From Prochlorococcus sp. AG-402-K21 (GTDB lineage Bacteria; Cyanobacteriota; Cyanobacteriia; PCC-6307; Cyanobiaceae): a stretch of DNA of 64,000 nucleotides. Positions 56,325-64,000 of the stretch are shown here, one piece after another (the stretch's first letter is position 1; each line of letters opens with the position of its first letter). Made by a program: the position numbers and the translations under genes. The stretch is taken from contig QCII01000006.1 in the NCBI GenBank assembly GCA_003216775.1, positions 87,441 to 151,440 on the forward strand, given 5' to 3'. Under the pieces are notes generated by a model that was not told the DNA's origin, made no database searches, and saw only the letters and a program-made list of their open reading frames with translations.

Positions 56325-56852
56325 TTATTGGGCGATATCAAAAATTTGTTTTTTTATAAATTCCTTCTGCTCTGAGTCATATTTTACTGAATTATCAAAA
56401 CTATTTCCCATATTATCTAGGTTTCTTAAGACTTGATTAACAGACTTTGTAACTGAATTAGTTTCAAGTAGTCTCAAAATAGCTTTGCATCTACTTGAAA
56501 TATTTTCTGATGATATCTCATATTCATCATTATTATCTCTTCGATGAATAATAATTTGAGCGGAACTCATTATTAAATTTTTTAATACTATGTCTGCTAC
56601 GGCATCACCACCTTCGTTCAGTTTGTAAATTAGCGAAAAAGGAAGTTTATCTAACAAAAAACAATCTTTATCTGATAAAGAGTAGGCAAAAAATCCTCTG
56701 AGTCCATTTCTTGTTTTAATTAGCTCTGCAATTCTATCTGCTAAAACCTCTTCACTGAGTATATCTTCACCCCACTCTTTACACCATTGTGCGGATATAT
56801 TTATTGCTTGCGTAAAAGAAGCTTCCTTTAAATTTATGGTTTTTTTTTCCAT
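56325..56852 (-). CDS. Conserved hypothetical protein
   Basis: 175 aa soluble protein. No signal or membrane segment. Starts MEKKTINLKEASFTQAINIS, with AQWCKEWGEDILSEEVLADR, a small Arg/Asp-rich patch (IIHRRDNNDEYEI) and a helical C-terminus (NQVLRNLDNMGNSFDN). I do not recognise the family. Its length and composition are those of a folded protein. Divergent from era with a ~38-nt gap; convergent with the BI-1-like gene. Confidence 0.7.
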   Translation of the reverse strand: MEKKTINLKEASFTQAINISAQWCKEWGEDILSEEVLADRIAELIKTRNGLRGFFAYSLSDKDCFLLDKLPFSLIYKLNEGGDAVADIVLKNLIMSSAQIIIHRRDNNDEYEISSENISSRCKAILRLLETNSVTKSVNQVLRNLDNMGNSFDNSVKYDSEQKEFIKKQIFDIAQ

Positions 56853-56890
56853 TTTTGATCAGAATTTTATTATTGATATATTAAAAGTCT

Positions 56891-57802
56891 TTGATTAATT
56901 ATAGATCTGGGTTTGTAACTTTACTAGGAAGGCCGAATGTGGGGAAATCTACTTTAATAAATAAATTGATTGGAGAAAAAATAACAATTACTTCACCAAT
57001 AGCGCAAACTACTAGAAATAAATTAAAAGGGATACTTACCGCAGAAAATGGGCAAATAATTTTTGTCGATACGCCAGGAATTCATAAACCTCATCATCGA
57101 CTTGGAGAAATATTAGTAAAAAACGCAAAATCTGCAATTAATGGAGTTGACATGGTTATTTTTGTAATTGATTCAAGTGAAGAACCTGGTAGAGGTGATG
57201 AATATATATTGAACTTTTTAATCGCAAATAAAACTGAATTTATTGTTGCACTAAATAAGTGGGATTTGGTTAATAAAGAATTTAGGAATTTACGATTAGA
57301 TCAATATAGAAGATTTTTGGGAATTAATAGAAACTTTCAAATTGTAAGTGCTTCTAGAGGAGAAGGATGTTCTGAACTAGTCGATATGGCACTTAATTAT
57401 CTTCCAGAAGGACCAAAACTTTATGGCGAAGAGACTATATGCGACCAACCATTAGATAATTTATTATCTGATTTAGTAAGAGAGCAGGTATTAATAAATA
57501 CAAGAGAAGAAGTACCTCATAGTGTTGCAGTAAAGATAGAAAAGATAGAGGAAATGAAAAGAAAAAATGGCAAAAGTTTTACAGCTATTTTGGCTAACAT
57601 TATTGTTGAAAGGTCAACTCAAAAAGGCATTCTTATTGGAAAGAAAGGTTCAATGTTAAAAATTATTGGTCAGTCGGCACGATCAAATATGTCAAAATTG
57701 ATTGATGGTCCAGTTCATCTAGAGTTGTTTGTGAAAGTTGTTCCAAATTGGAGAAAAAAAGAATCAAGGTTAATTGAGTTTGGTTATGAGGAAGATTTCT
57801 AG
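56891..57802 (+). CDS. era: GTPase Era
   Basis: Ribosome-assembly GTPase binding 16S rRNA 3' end. 303 aa. Seen: G1 GRPNVGKSTLINKLIG, G2 around TSPIAQTTRNKLKGI, G3 VDTPGIHKPHHRLG, G4 NKWD, G5 VSASRGEG, then the C-terminal KH domain with VERSTQKGILIGKKGSMLKI (GxxG loop as GKKG). TTG start. The stop abuts the ATG of the TrmD-IspF gene with no gap. Confidence 0.97.
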   Translation: MINYRSGFVTLLGRPNVGKSTLINKLIGEKITITSPIAQTTRNKLKGILTAENGQIIFVDTPGIHKPHHRLGEILVKNAKSAINGVDMVIFVIDSSEEPGRGDEYILNFLIANKTEFIVALNKWDLVNKEFRNLRLDQYRRFLGINRNFQIVSASRGEGCSELVDMALNYLPEGPKLYGEETICDQPLDNLLSDLVREQVLINTREEVPHSVAVKIEKIEEMKRKNGKSFTAILANIIVERSTQKGILIGKKGSMLKIIGQSARSNMSKLIDGPVHLELFVKVVPNWRKKESRLIEFGYEEDF

Positions 57803-59023
57803 ATGAGTAGTTTTAAGTTTGATGTAATTTCATTGTTCCCTAAAGCTTTTGAATTAATAAATAATTCAGGGGTCATAACAAGAGCTCTAGATAAGAATTT
57901 GATCGATGTAAATTTACATGATTTAAGAGAATACGGTGAAGGTTCTTACAGACAAGTAGATGATAAGCCTTATGGAGGGGGAGCAGGTATGGTACTAAAA
58001 CCTGAACCTATTTATAAGGCATATGAATCAATTAGAAAATCACCTAAAAGTAAAACTTTGTTGATGACTCCACAGGGTAAAGTCTTAAAGCAAAAAGATC
58101 TTGCGAGATGGTCTAATTTAAATCAAATAATAATTATTTGTGGACAATATGAAGGTTTTGATGAGAGAGTTAGATACTTAGCTGATGAAGAGATATCGAT
58201 AGGCGATTACGTACTTTCTGGGGGTGAAATACCCGCTATCTCAATAATTAACGGTTTGACTAGGTTACTACCAGGAACTCTTGGTGATCCAGACTCCTTA
58301 GTGGATGAGAGTCATAATTCTTCTTTATTGGAATATCCCCAATATACGAGGCCGTTAACTTTTCAAGATATGAAAGTGCCAGATATTTTAGTGAGCGGTA
58401 ATCATGAAGAGATTAAATCGTGGAGAAGACGAAAAAGTGTTGAAAGAACATTGGAGAGAAGAAGTGACTTAATTTCAAATGAAAACTACAAAAAATCCCC
58501 ACAAAGTAAGAGAATAATAAAAGAACATAATCAATTCATGAAATTTAGAATAGGTAATGGATACGATATTCACAGACTCGTAGAGGATAGAGATTTAATT
58601 ATTGGAGGTGTGAAATTGAATCATCCTGAAAATTTAGGATTGGATGGTCATAGTGATGCTGATGTTTTAAGTCACTCAATAATGGATGCATTATTGGGTG
58701 CACTTTCCCTGGGAGATATAGGAAAGTATTTCCCCCCATCTGATGAAAAATGGAAAAATGCTGATAGTTTATTTTTGTTATCAAAAGTAATTGACTTGAT
58801 AAGACAAGATGGTTGGGAAATAAATAATATTGATAATGTCCTTGTCGCTGAAAGGCCAAAAATGATGCCATATATAAAACTTATGAGAAAAAACATTTCT
58901 GAGATCTTAAATATTGATGAAAATTTAATTGGTATTAAAGCAACTACGAATGAAAAATTGGGTCCAGAAGGTAGAGAAGAGGGTATAAGTTGCCATTCAG
59001 TAGTATTACTTGAGAAAAAATGA
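57803..59023 (+). CDS. trmD-ispF: Fusion protein: TrmD tRNA (m1G37) methyltransferase + IspF MECDP synthase
   Basis: One uninterrupted frame of 406 aa encodes two enzymes. Residues 1-224 are Trm[60 protein letters not shown] and [20 protein letters not shown], ending RRSDLI. A ~21-residue polar linker follows (225-245). Residues 246-406 are a complete Isp[21 protein letters not shown] with the Asp/His metal ligands, [20 protein letters not shown] and [16 protein letters not shown]. An ATG at 58538 could also give free IspF. TrmD modifies G37 of tRNA; IspF serves the MEP isoprenoid pathway. Confidence 0.93.
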   Translation: MSSFKFDVISLFPKAFELINNSGVITRALDKNLIDVNLHDLREYGEGSYRQVDDKPYGGGAGMVLKPEPIYKAYESIRKSPKSKTLLMTPQGKVLKQKDLARWSNLNQIIIICGQYEGFDERVRYLADEEISIGDYVLSGGEIPAISIINGLTRLLPGTLGDPDSLVDESHNSSLLEYPQYTRPLTFQDMKVPDILVSGNHEEIKSWRRRKSVERTLERRSDLISNENYKKSPQSKRIIKEHNQFMKFRIGNGYDIHRLVEDRDLIIGGVKLNHPENLGLDGHSDADVLSHSIMDALLGALSLGDIGKYFPPSDEKWKNADSLFLLSKVIDLIRQDGWEINNIDNVLVAERPKMMPYIKLMRKNISEILNIDENLIGIKATTNEKLGPEGREEGISCHSVVLLEKK

Positions 59024-59466
59024 AATTAAATTTAAATTTGGAAAAAAAATTTCAAAGATTTTGTTTAGTTTTTATATGCTTTGTAGTTTTAATTTTTCAA
59101 TCTGATATTCCCAATTTAAAAGCTCTTACTATGGATAATTATCAAGGTGAAATGGTCATAGAGGAATTAAGACTTAAAGTCCCCGCCGATGTAAAAGCAG
59201 CATGGTTGAATGCTGAAAAAGAAATATGGGAGCCATGGTTATCTTCTCAAGATGGATTTTTGGGTAGACAATTATTTTGGGATAAAGAAAAAGAAGAAGC
59301 TTTAATATTGGTAAATTGGAAAAGTAAAAAATTATGGAAAAGAATACCAATGTCAGAAGTAAATGTAGTCCAACAAAAATTTGAAGATAATGTTATGGCT
59401 GCTCTAAATGTAGGAGAAAATCCTTTTAAATTAATTTATGAGGGAGAGCTAGATAAGCAAAGATGA
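59020..59466 (+). CDS. TIGR03792 family protein, exported
   Basis: 148 aa. Hydrophobic N-terminal segment (about residues 13-28, [16 protein letters not shown]), probably a signal or anchor, then a domain with [39 protein letters not shown] and [20 protein letters not shown] assign it to TIGR03792, a cyanobacterial family of unknown role with a ferredoxin-like fold pattern. ATG start overlaps the fusion-gene stop (ATGA) and its own stop overlaps larB (ATGA). Confidence 0.8.
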   Translation: MKLNLNLEKKFQRFCLVFICFVVLIFQSDIPNLKALTMDNYQGEMVIEELRLKVPADVKAAWLNAEKEIWEPWLSSQDGFLGRQLFWDKEKEEALILVNWKSKKLWKRIPMSEVNVVQQKFEDNVMAALNVGENPFKLIYEGELDKQR

Positions 59467-60119
59467 ATTTTGATATCAAGTTTGACTTCCAAAGAAGAGA
59501 GAGGCTTGGACTCGTTGAGGCCATTTGGGGGCAAGACAAGAGTATCGACCAATTAAAGAGATTATCTGAAAGTGTATTAAGTAAAAATGAGGTTGTTTTC
59601 ATTACTAGGATTAATACTGAAAAGGCTAATTATCTTTTGGATTTGTATGATGATGCACGATTCTATGAAGAAGCAAATTGCCTAATAATTGGGAAAAATC
59701 TTAATAAAATAAATACGAATAAAAAAGTTGCCATAATTTCTGGAGGCTCAAGTGATTTGGCCGTAACACTTGAAGCACAATTAGCGCTTGAAATTTATGG
59801 AGTGAATTGTCAATCTTTTATAGATGTTGGAGTAGCAGGAATTCATCGATTAATGAGTCGGTTAGAAGAAATTAATAAATATAATGTATTAATAGTATGT
59901 GCTGGAATGGAAGGAGCCTTGGCAACAGTTGTGGGAGGATTATTGCCACAACCAATAATTGCAGTACCTGTCTCAGTCGGCTACGGCGTTAGTAAGGATG
60001 GGGAGGCTGCTTTAAATAGTATGTTGTCAAGTTGTTCTCCAGGCATTGCAGTTATGAATATAGATAATGGTTACGGAGCAGCAATGGCGGCTCTGAGAAT
60101 TATTAAAAGTTTTTCATAA
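59463..60119 (+). CDS. larB: LarB-like nickel-pincer cofactor biosynthesis protein (PurE-related)
   Basis: 218 aa. Seen: RRERLGLVEAIWGQDKSIDQ, VAIISGGSSDLAVTLEAQLA, DVGVAGIHRLMSRLEEINKY and VGGLLPQPIIAVPVSVGYGV, the AIR-carboxylase-like fold of LarB. LarB carboxylates and hydrolyses nicotinic acid adenine dinucleotide to start the nickel-pincer cofactor of lactate racemase. larA, larC and larE are not in the window. ATG overlaps the previous stop. Confidence 0.88.
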   Translation: MNFDIKFDFQRRERLGLVEAIWGQDKSIDQLKRLSESVLSKNEVVFITRINTEKANYLLDLYDDARFYEEANCLIIGKNLNKINTNKKVAIISGGSSDLAVTLEAQLALEIYGVNCQSFIDVGVAGIHRLMSRLEEINKYNVLIVCAGMEGALATVVGGLLPQPIIAVPVSVGYGVSKDGEAALNSMLSSCSPGIAVMNIDNGYGAAMAALRIIKSFS

Positions 60120-60124
60120 TTGAT

Positions 60125-60256
60125 TTACTTTTTTTCTATTTCTAAAAGGTTTTCTATCCATAAATTAAGTTGTTTTGAAAGCATTCCTTCTTCTCTCATT
60201 TTAATTGCTTTTATCACAACCTCTGTATTTACCCATTCAGGAAATCTTTTAGGCAT
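60125..60256 (-). CDS. Putative small protein (43 aa)
   Basis: Starts MPKRFPEWVNTEVVIKAIKM and ends WIENLLEIEKK; amphipathic helical composition, no membrane span, ATG start. It converges on larB with a 5-nt gap. Shape and lack of gene competition make it plausible, but I know no family. Confidence 0.45.
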   Translation of the reverse strand: MPKRFPEWVNTEVVIKAIKMREEGMLSKQLNLWIENLLEIEKK

Positions 60257-60323
60257 TTATTTATATATTCAGTAACTTTAATTTGGTACAAATTTTTATA
60301 AAGACAAGATCTAAGTAACAAAT

Positions 60324-60491
60324 TTAATCTTTTATGTTTGATTTTGTACCTAATCTAGAAAGCTCCGAAGAGGTATGTTCACTTTCAACATTTTTTAATC
60401 TTTCAATTAACTCAGAGAGATCTTTGTGTGCTAACTCCCCATTTTGCTCCCATTTAAGGGCCCTTGAGTTACTATCAATTTTTTCTTTCAT
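60324..60491 (-). CDS. Putative small protein (55 aa)
   Basis: Starts MKEKIDSNSRALKWEQNGEL and continues AHKDLSELIERLKNVESEHT, ending TKSNIKD. Highly charged and helical, ATG start, no membrane span. Together with the 43-aa ORF it fills the 484-nt space between larB and thiS. No family recognised. Confidence 0.5.
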   Translation of the reverse strand: MKEKIDSNSRALKWEQNGELAHKDLSELIERLKNVESEHTSSELSRLGTKSNIKD

Positions 60492-60603
60492 TGTTCTATT
60501 GAATTAATAAGAATATAAAACGAAAACAGAAAAAATTTGGTTATTGTTTCAAGGCTAAACTTAAAAAATTATGAAGATTTTTAATATATGAAAATTTTAT
60601 CTT

Positions 60604-60813
60604 TTAACCACCACCAACTATTGAAACGATTTCTAAATTATCCCCATCTTTAAGTTTCACTTTTTCCCATTTCATAGAATTAATAATTAAATTATTTAAC
60701 TCTACGACAATTGTGTTGGGTTTATATCCCATTAAATTTAGAGCTTTTGATAGTAGAGCATTTTCTTGATCAAGTTCTATTTTTTTTTCTTCTCCATTTA
60801 CTTTGATTTTCAT
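60604..60813 (-). CDS. thiS: Sulfur carrier protein ThiS
   Basis: 69 aa ubiquitin-like sulfur carrier for thiazole synthesis. Seen: MKIKVNGEEKKIELDQENAL, NTIVVELNNLIIN and the essential C-terminal VSIVGGG, whose last Gly carries the thiocarboxylate. ATG start lies inside the end of the thiE gene (44-nt overlap in another frame), so translation of the two is probably coupled. Confidence 0.94.
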   Translation of the reverse strand: MKIKVNGEEKKIELDQENALLSKALNLMGYKPNTIVVELNNLIINSMKWEKVKLKDGDNLEIVSIVGGG

Positions 60814-61858
60814 GAGATAACTCTTTTAGAATCATAATAGCGTCTTCTTTAGGATCTTCAGAATTCATTAATTGGGAAACTAAGGCAACTTTTTTAAACC
60901 CATTTCTTTTTAAATATGAAATATTATTCGACTTAATTCCTCCGATAGCAAACCAAGGAACATTTAAATCTTTTGTTAATATTTTGATCTTTTCAATACC
61001 TATAGGCTTTTTGTTCTTTTTTGTTGCGGTTTCAAATACTGGTCCTATTCCTATGTAATCACAACCATCTTTAAGAGCATTAGAAATATCAATTTCATTA
61101 TTTGCGCTTATGCCAATAATCTTTGAATATCCTAATAATTTTCTTGCGGTTTTTAAATCTAAATCATCTTGTCCAAGATGAATTCCATCCGCATTAGAAG
61201 CTAAAGCTATATCAAGTCTGTCGTTAATGATGAACAGAGAATTATATCTATTACATAGATTTTTAATCTTAATTGCTTCTTGAAGATTATCTTTATCAGT
61301 TCCTGTTTTAAATCTATGTTGAATGATTCTCACTCCTGCGATTAAAATTTCTTCTATTATTTCTAATAAATTGTCCTTTTGATCTGTGATTACATATAAG
61401 TCATTTCCTTTTAATATTTCTTCAGAATTCTTACACTTGCTTAAACTTAATAAGTCAATTTCTATAGTATAAATTTCATATCTAATTTCCGATGCGATTT
61501 GTGAAAGCTCATGATTATGTAGCCTTGAGAATTCTTCTATAACTCTTAATGCTTCTTGAACTCTGCCTGAATTAGAACTTATAATTTGCTCAGAGGTTTT
61601 TCTGATGATTTGCTCTTGATGGGTCAATCCTTTGCATTTGTCCTCGATATGATTTCTAGATTGTTTATAAATTTCTAGATGATTTTTACCCAAAATTTGC
61701 CTAAAATTTTTAATCCTTTTAACATATTTTTCTTTGCCTAGACCAAATCTAGCCCAATCTTCCAGTACTCGTAATCCCTCTCTAGCTCTGTCTAGATTGG
61801 CATCAATAATTTGATAAATTCTTAAATCATCAGCGTTTGTAGTATTGGAATTCATCAT
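60770..61858 (-). CDS. thiE: ThiD2-ThiE fusion, thiamine phosphate synthase
   Basis: 362 aa. The N-terminal ~150 residues (YQIIDANLDRAREGLRVLED, EQIISSNSGRVQEALRVIEE, RLHNHELSQIASEIRYEIY) match the ThiD2 domain, an alternative HMP-P kinase. From ~160 on is ThiE: DLYVITDQKDNLLEIIEEIL, RIIQHRFKTGTDKDNLQEAI, LFIINDRLDIALASNADGIH, YIGIGPVFETATKKNKKPIG. The enzyme joins HMP-PP and thiazole phosphate. ATG start. Its end overlaps thiS; ribF lies 6 nt upstream. Confidence 0.93.
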   Translation of the reverse strand: MMNSNTTNADDLRIYQIIDANLDRAREGLRVLEDWARFGLGKEKYVKRIKNFRQILGKNHLEIYKQSRNHIEDKCKGLTHQEQIIRKTSEQIISSNSGRVQEALRVIEEFSRLHNHELSQIASEIRYEIYTIEIDLLSLSKCKNSEEILKGNDLYVITDQKDNLLEIIEEILIAGVRIIQHRFKTGTDKDNLQEAIKIKNLCNRYNSLFIINDRLDIALASNADGIHLGQDDLDLKTARKLLGYSKIIGISANNEIDISNALKDGCDYIGIGPVFETATKKNKKPIGIEKIKILTKDLNVPWFAIGGIKSNNISYLKRNGFKKVALVSQLMNSEDPKEDAIMILKELSHENQSKWRRKKNRT

Positions 61859-61864
61859 TTCAAC

Positions 61865-62788
61865 TTATTTTTTGTTGGTTTTAAAAACTTTTAGGGCATT
61901 ATCTCTATCTTTTTTAATTTGATTAGAAAGTTGATCTATATTCTTGAACTGGATTTGAGACCTAAGCCTCTCAAGTGGTTCTACAGATAGATTTAAACCA
62001 TATAGATCGATATCCTTATTAATTAAATGAACTTCAACTGCAGATGGCAATAAAGGATTTATCGTTGGTTGAGAGCCAAGATTCATAACAGATTCAATTT
62101 TCTGGTTGGAATTTTCAATAGTTGTCCAAGCTGCGTAGACTCCTTCTCCAGGTAAAAATTTTCTGCCATCTATTTCAAGATTTGCTGTAGGCCATCCTAT
62201 ACTTTTCCCAATCCCTTTACCTTTAACAACCTTTCCATTAAAACTGTAAGGCCTATTAAGCATTTTGAAAGCATTCTTCAGATCACTTTTCTCTAATAAA
62301 TCTCTTATTCTGCTGCTGCTGATTCTTCCTTCTTTGTCTTCTAAAATCGGAGTAATTTTTAGTTTTATGTCCTCATCTTTAATCATATTTTTTATAGTAT
62401 TTATGTCTCCACTTCTTCTAAAACCAAATTTAAAATTAGCACCTACAGAAATGTTTTTAGCTTTTAATTGATTTATCAAAATATCTTTTACAAATATTTC
62501 TGCACTTAATTTGGATAGTTCCTCATCAAATGGAATAAGAACTAATTGTTCAATCCCTAGATCTTCAAGAATAGGTAGTTTTTCATAAGGAAGATCAAGT
62601 CTAAGACGTGCCTCTTTATATAGAACTTCTCTGGGATGAGGCCAGAAGCTGGCAATTGTTGGGACATATTGATTTTCTTCAACTACACTTTTTATTAATT
62701 TTCTATGGCCAGCATGTAGGCCATCAAAACTTCCAATAGCTATTGAAGTAGGATTCTTAACTTCAGATGGCGATATTAAGGAGATCAA
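61865..62788 (-). CDS. ribF: Bifunctional riboflavin kinase / FAD synthetase
   Basis: 307 aa. N-terminal adenylyltransferase domain: SIAIGSFDGLHAGHRKLIKS (HIGH-like HAGH), SFWPHPREVL, and GRISSSRIRDLLEKSDLKNA with the ISSSRIR motif. C-terminal flavokinase: RPYSFNGKVVKGKGIGKSIG, WPTANLEI and GVYAAWTTIENSNQ. Converts riboflavin to FMN and FAD. TTG start. Upstream of thiE by 6 nt; divergent from the DUF3611 gene. Confidence 0.95.
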   Translation of the reverse strand: MISLISPSEVKNPTSIAIGSFDGLHAGHRKLIKSVVEENQYVPTIASFWPHPREVLYKEARLRLDLPYEKLPILEDLGIEQLVLIPFDEELSKLSAEIFVKDILINQLKAKNISVGANFKFGFRRSGDINTIKNMIKDEDIKLKITPILEDKEGRISSSRIRDLLEKSDLKNAFKMLNRPYSFNGKVVKGKGIGKSIGWPTANLEIDGRKFLPGEGVYAAWTTIENSNQKIESVMNLGSQPTINPLLPSAVEVHLINKDIDLYGLNLSVEPLERLRSQIQFKNIDQLSNQIKKDRDNALKVFKTNKK

Positions 62789-62856
62789 AAGATTACGTGC
62801 AATTTTATGATTTTGATGGCAAATTTGAATAGATTATAGTTTATTCAATCAAATGA

Positions 62857-63390
62857 ATGTCTGACAAAATTGATTTTCAGTCCCTTTCATTTGGAATGAG
62901 CCGCATTGGATGGATACGCTTTTGGGTTCAATCCATTTTAGGTGTTGTTGTTGCAGCTGTTTTGCTTTTTTCAAATGTTGTAAATAATAGCGAAGGTCAG
63001 CTTGGCTTAGCGCCTGGTCTAACACTTACAACAATATCTTTGATTTTACTACTTTTTAGTCTTTGGCAAGGTTGGTTAATAGTTAGAACAGGAAGAGCAA
63101 TCGCAAGCAATGCAAGACCGTCAAGAGGACAAACCAGTAAATTAATAAAAAGAGGCCTCATAGTTGATTTATTAGGAATTTTGTTTGGATTAATTGGATA
63201 TCAAGCTCTTATGGGCGCCCTATTTATACAAGCATCCTCTCAGACGACTGGACAATTGATAACAGCGACATCTGATATTCCAATTACTGGACTTGAAATA
63301 TTATCAGTTCTGAGTAACACACAAGTTATTGCGGCTCATTTTTTTGGACTTTGCTTTTCTTTATGGCTTTTAAGACGGATTTACAAATGA
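62857..63390 (+). CDS. DUF3611 family membrane protein
   Basis: 177 aa with four hydrophobic segments (about 25-43, 55-75, 105-125, 155-172). Seen: [40 protein letters not shown] and [20 protein letters not shown] between the second and third. This matches DUF3611, found in cyanobacteria and plastids; function unknown. ATG start. Its 3' end overlaps convergent surE by 21 nt. Confidence 0.85.
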   Translation: MSDKIDFQSLSFGMSRIGWIRFWVQSILGVVVAAVLLFSNVVNNSEGQLGLAPGLTLTTISLILLLFSLWQGWLIVRTGRAIASNARPSRGQTSKLIKRGLIVDLLGILFGLIGYQALMGALFIQASSQTTGQLITATSDIPITGLEILSVLSNTQVIAAHFFGLCFSLWLLRRIYK

Positions 63391-64000
63391 ATTATTAATT
63401 TTAGGTAAGTCTTCTAAATTACCCCTCCAAAATAAATCTGGTTCTACAGGTGTAAGCGATATTTTATTATCTTGTATTTGAGATACATCACTAGGCCAAT
63501 TCTTAGGACCATAACCTTTTGAGTTTAGATCTAAAACTACCTCACCTGCTAACCAATAATAATCATCACCCCTCGGATCTTCTCTTTTGGAAAATTGATT
63601 TTTATATTTTCTTACTGATAGTCTTGTCCAGGATAATTCTTTTATTTTGCTTTTATCGCAAGGGGGGATATTCAAATTTAATAGAAGTGAAGCTGGCCAA
63701 CTATCCTTAATCGCTTGTTCGGCAATATTCATTGCAATTTCTCCGGCAAATTCAAAATTCTTCCATTTAAAACTAGCAACACTGATTGCCATGGAGGGAA
63801 CATTTTCTAAAGTGCCTTCCATGGCTGCAGCGACTGTGCCTGAACAAAAAATATCTGTTCCTAAATTAGGCCCATGATTTATACCAGATAAAACTAGATC
63901 AGGTTTTTCATCTAGAAGTTCAGATAGTGCTAATTTGACGCAATCAGCAGGAGTGCCAGAACATCCCCAAGCTTTAATTCCTTCCCCAAACAATTCGTCC
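63370..64000 (-). CDS. surE: 5'/3'-nucleotidase SurE (5' end beyond window)
   Basis: The visible ~210 residues are the middle and C-terminal part of Sur[61 protein letters not shown] and, later, LLLNLNIPP. The metal site at the true N-terminus (ISNDDG) is missing, because the gene runs past base 64000; the apparent ATG at 63993 is internal. The frame stays open to the edge. SurE dephosphorylates nucleoside monophosphates. It converges on the DUF3611 gene. Confidence 0.93.
   Translation of the reverse strand, partial: DELFGEGIKAWGCSGTPADCVKLALSELLDEKPDLVLSGINHGPNLGTDIFCSGTVAAAMEGTLENVPSMAISVASFKWKNFEFAGEIAMNIAEQAIKDSWPASLLLNLNIPPCDKSKIKELSWTRLSVRKYKNQFSKREDPRGDDYYWLAGEVVLDLNSKGYGPKNWPSDVSQIQDNKISLTPVEPDLFWRGNLEDLPKINNSFVNPS

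Overview
The window reads as a chromosomal segment of a marine picocyanobacterium, almost certainly a high-light Prochlorococcus. The evidence is the very AT-rich DNA, short or overlapping gene junctions, many TTG/GTG starts, a high-light-inducible (HLI) protein, a nickel superoxide dismutase with its protease, a ClpP/ClpR pair, cyanobacterial families of unknown function (DUF1825, DUF3086, DUF3119, DUF3611, TIGR03792) and the ZipN/ARC6-type division protein. No phage, insertion sequence, integrase or CRISPR array was seen. Most of the window is core genome, and novelty is confined to a few small pockets.

Layout. 1-4.7 kb: outer-membrane operon (Omp85/BamA tail, lpxC, fabZ, lpxA, lpxB) and exported msrA. 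4.7-13.5 kb: pepA, a lone GIY-YIG protein, DUF1825, tyrS, pyrF, plsY, DUF3086, DUF3119, an MlaE-type permease and a MelB-like sugar transporter. 13.5-16.5 kb: tRNA-Gly, a glycogen debranching enzyme, an unusually long noncoding gap, and HU. 16.6-18.0 kb: small exported or membrane proteins plus HLI. 18-23.9 kb: cobD, ilvC, clpP, clpR, a PIN/TRAM protein, hemW. 23.9-25.1 kb: a repeat-bounded pocket with a small lipoprotein gene and a 61-aa ORF. 25.1-31.1 kb: panB, SRP RNA, ftsZ, ftsQ, ddl, miaB, tRNA-His. 31.2-36.3 kb: amidohydrolase, FAD oxidase, folC, argD, tRNA-Leu. 36.6-41.6 kb: two tiny membrane ORFs, murA, a SpoU/TrmH methyltransferase, lpdA, trpC. 41.7-43.2 kb: NicO-like protein, sodX, sodN. 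43.3-50.3 kb: FKBP, lnt, mnmA, nnr, a group 2 sigma factor, pdhA. 50.4-57.8 kb: zipN/ftn2, ffh, rpsP, phoH, a BI-1-like protein, a hypothetical, era. 57.8-60.5 kb: a one-frame TrmD-IspF fusion, TIGR03792, larB and two small ORFs. 60.6-64 kb: thiS, thiD2-thiE, ribF, DUF3611, and surE running off the edge.

Functional links. The SRP is complete here (Ffh and its RNA). Envelope and division genes are scattered but numerous (lpx genes, lnt, murA, ddl, ftsQ, ftsZ, zipN). SodN, its maturation protease and a His-rich NicO-like membrane protein form a nickel module. The most unusual items are the TrmD-IspF fusion, two genes (sodX and the SpoU methyltransferase) whose conserved N-termini lack any ATG/GTG/TTG start, and the repeat-bounded cassette between hemW and panB.
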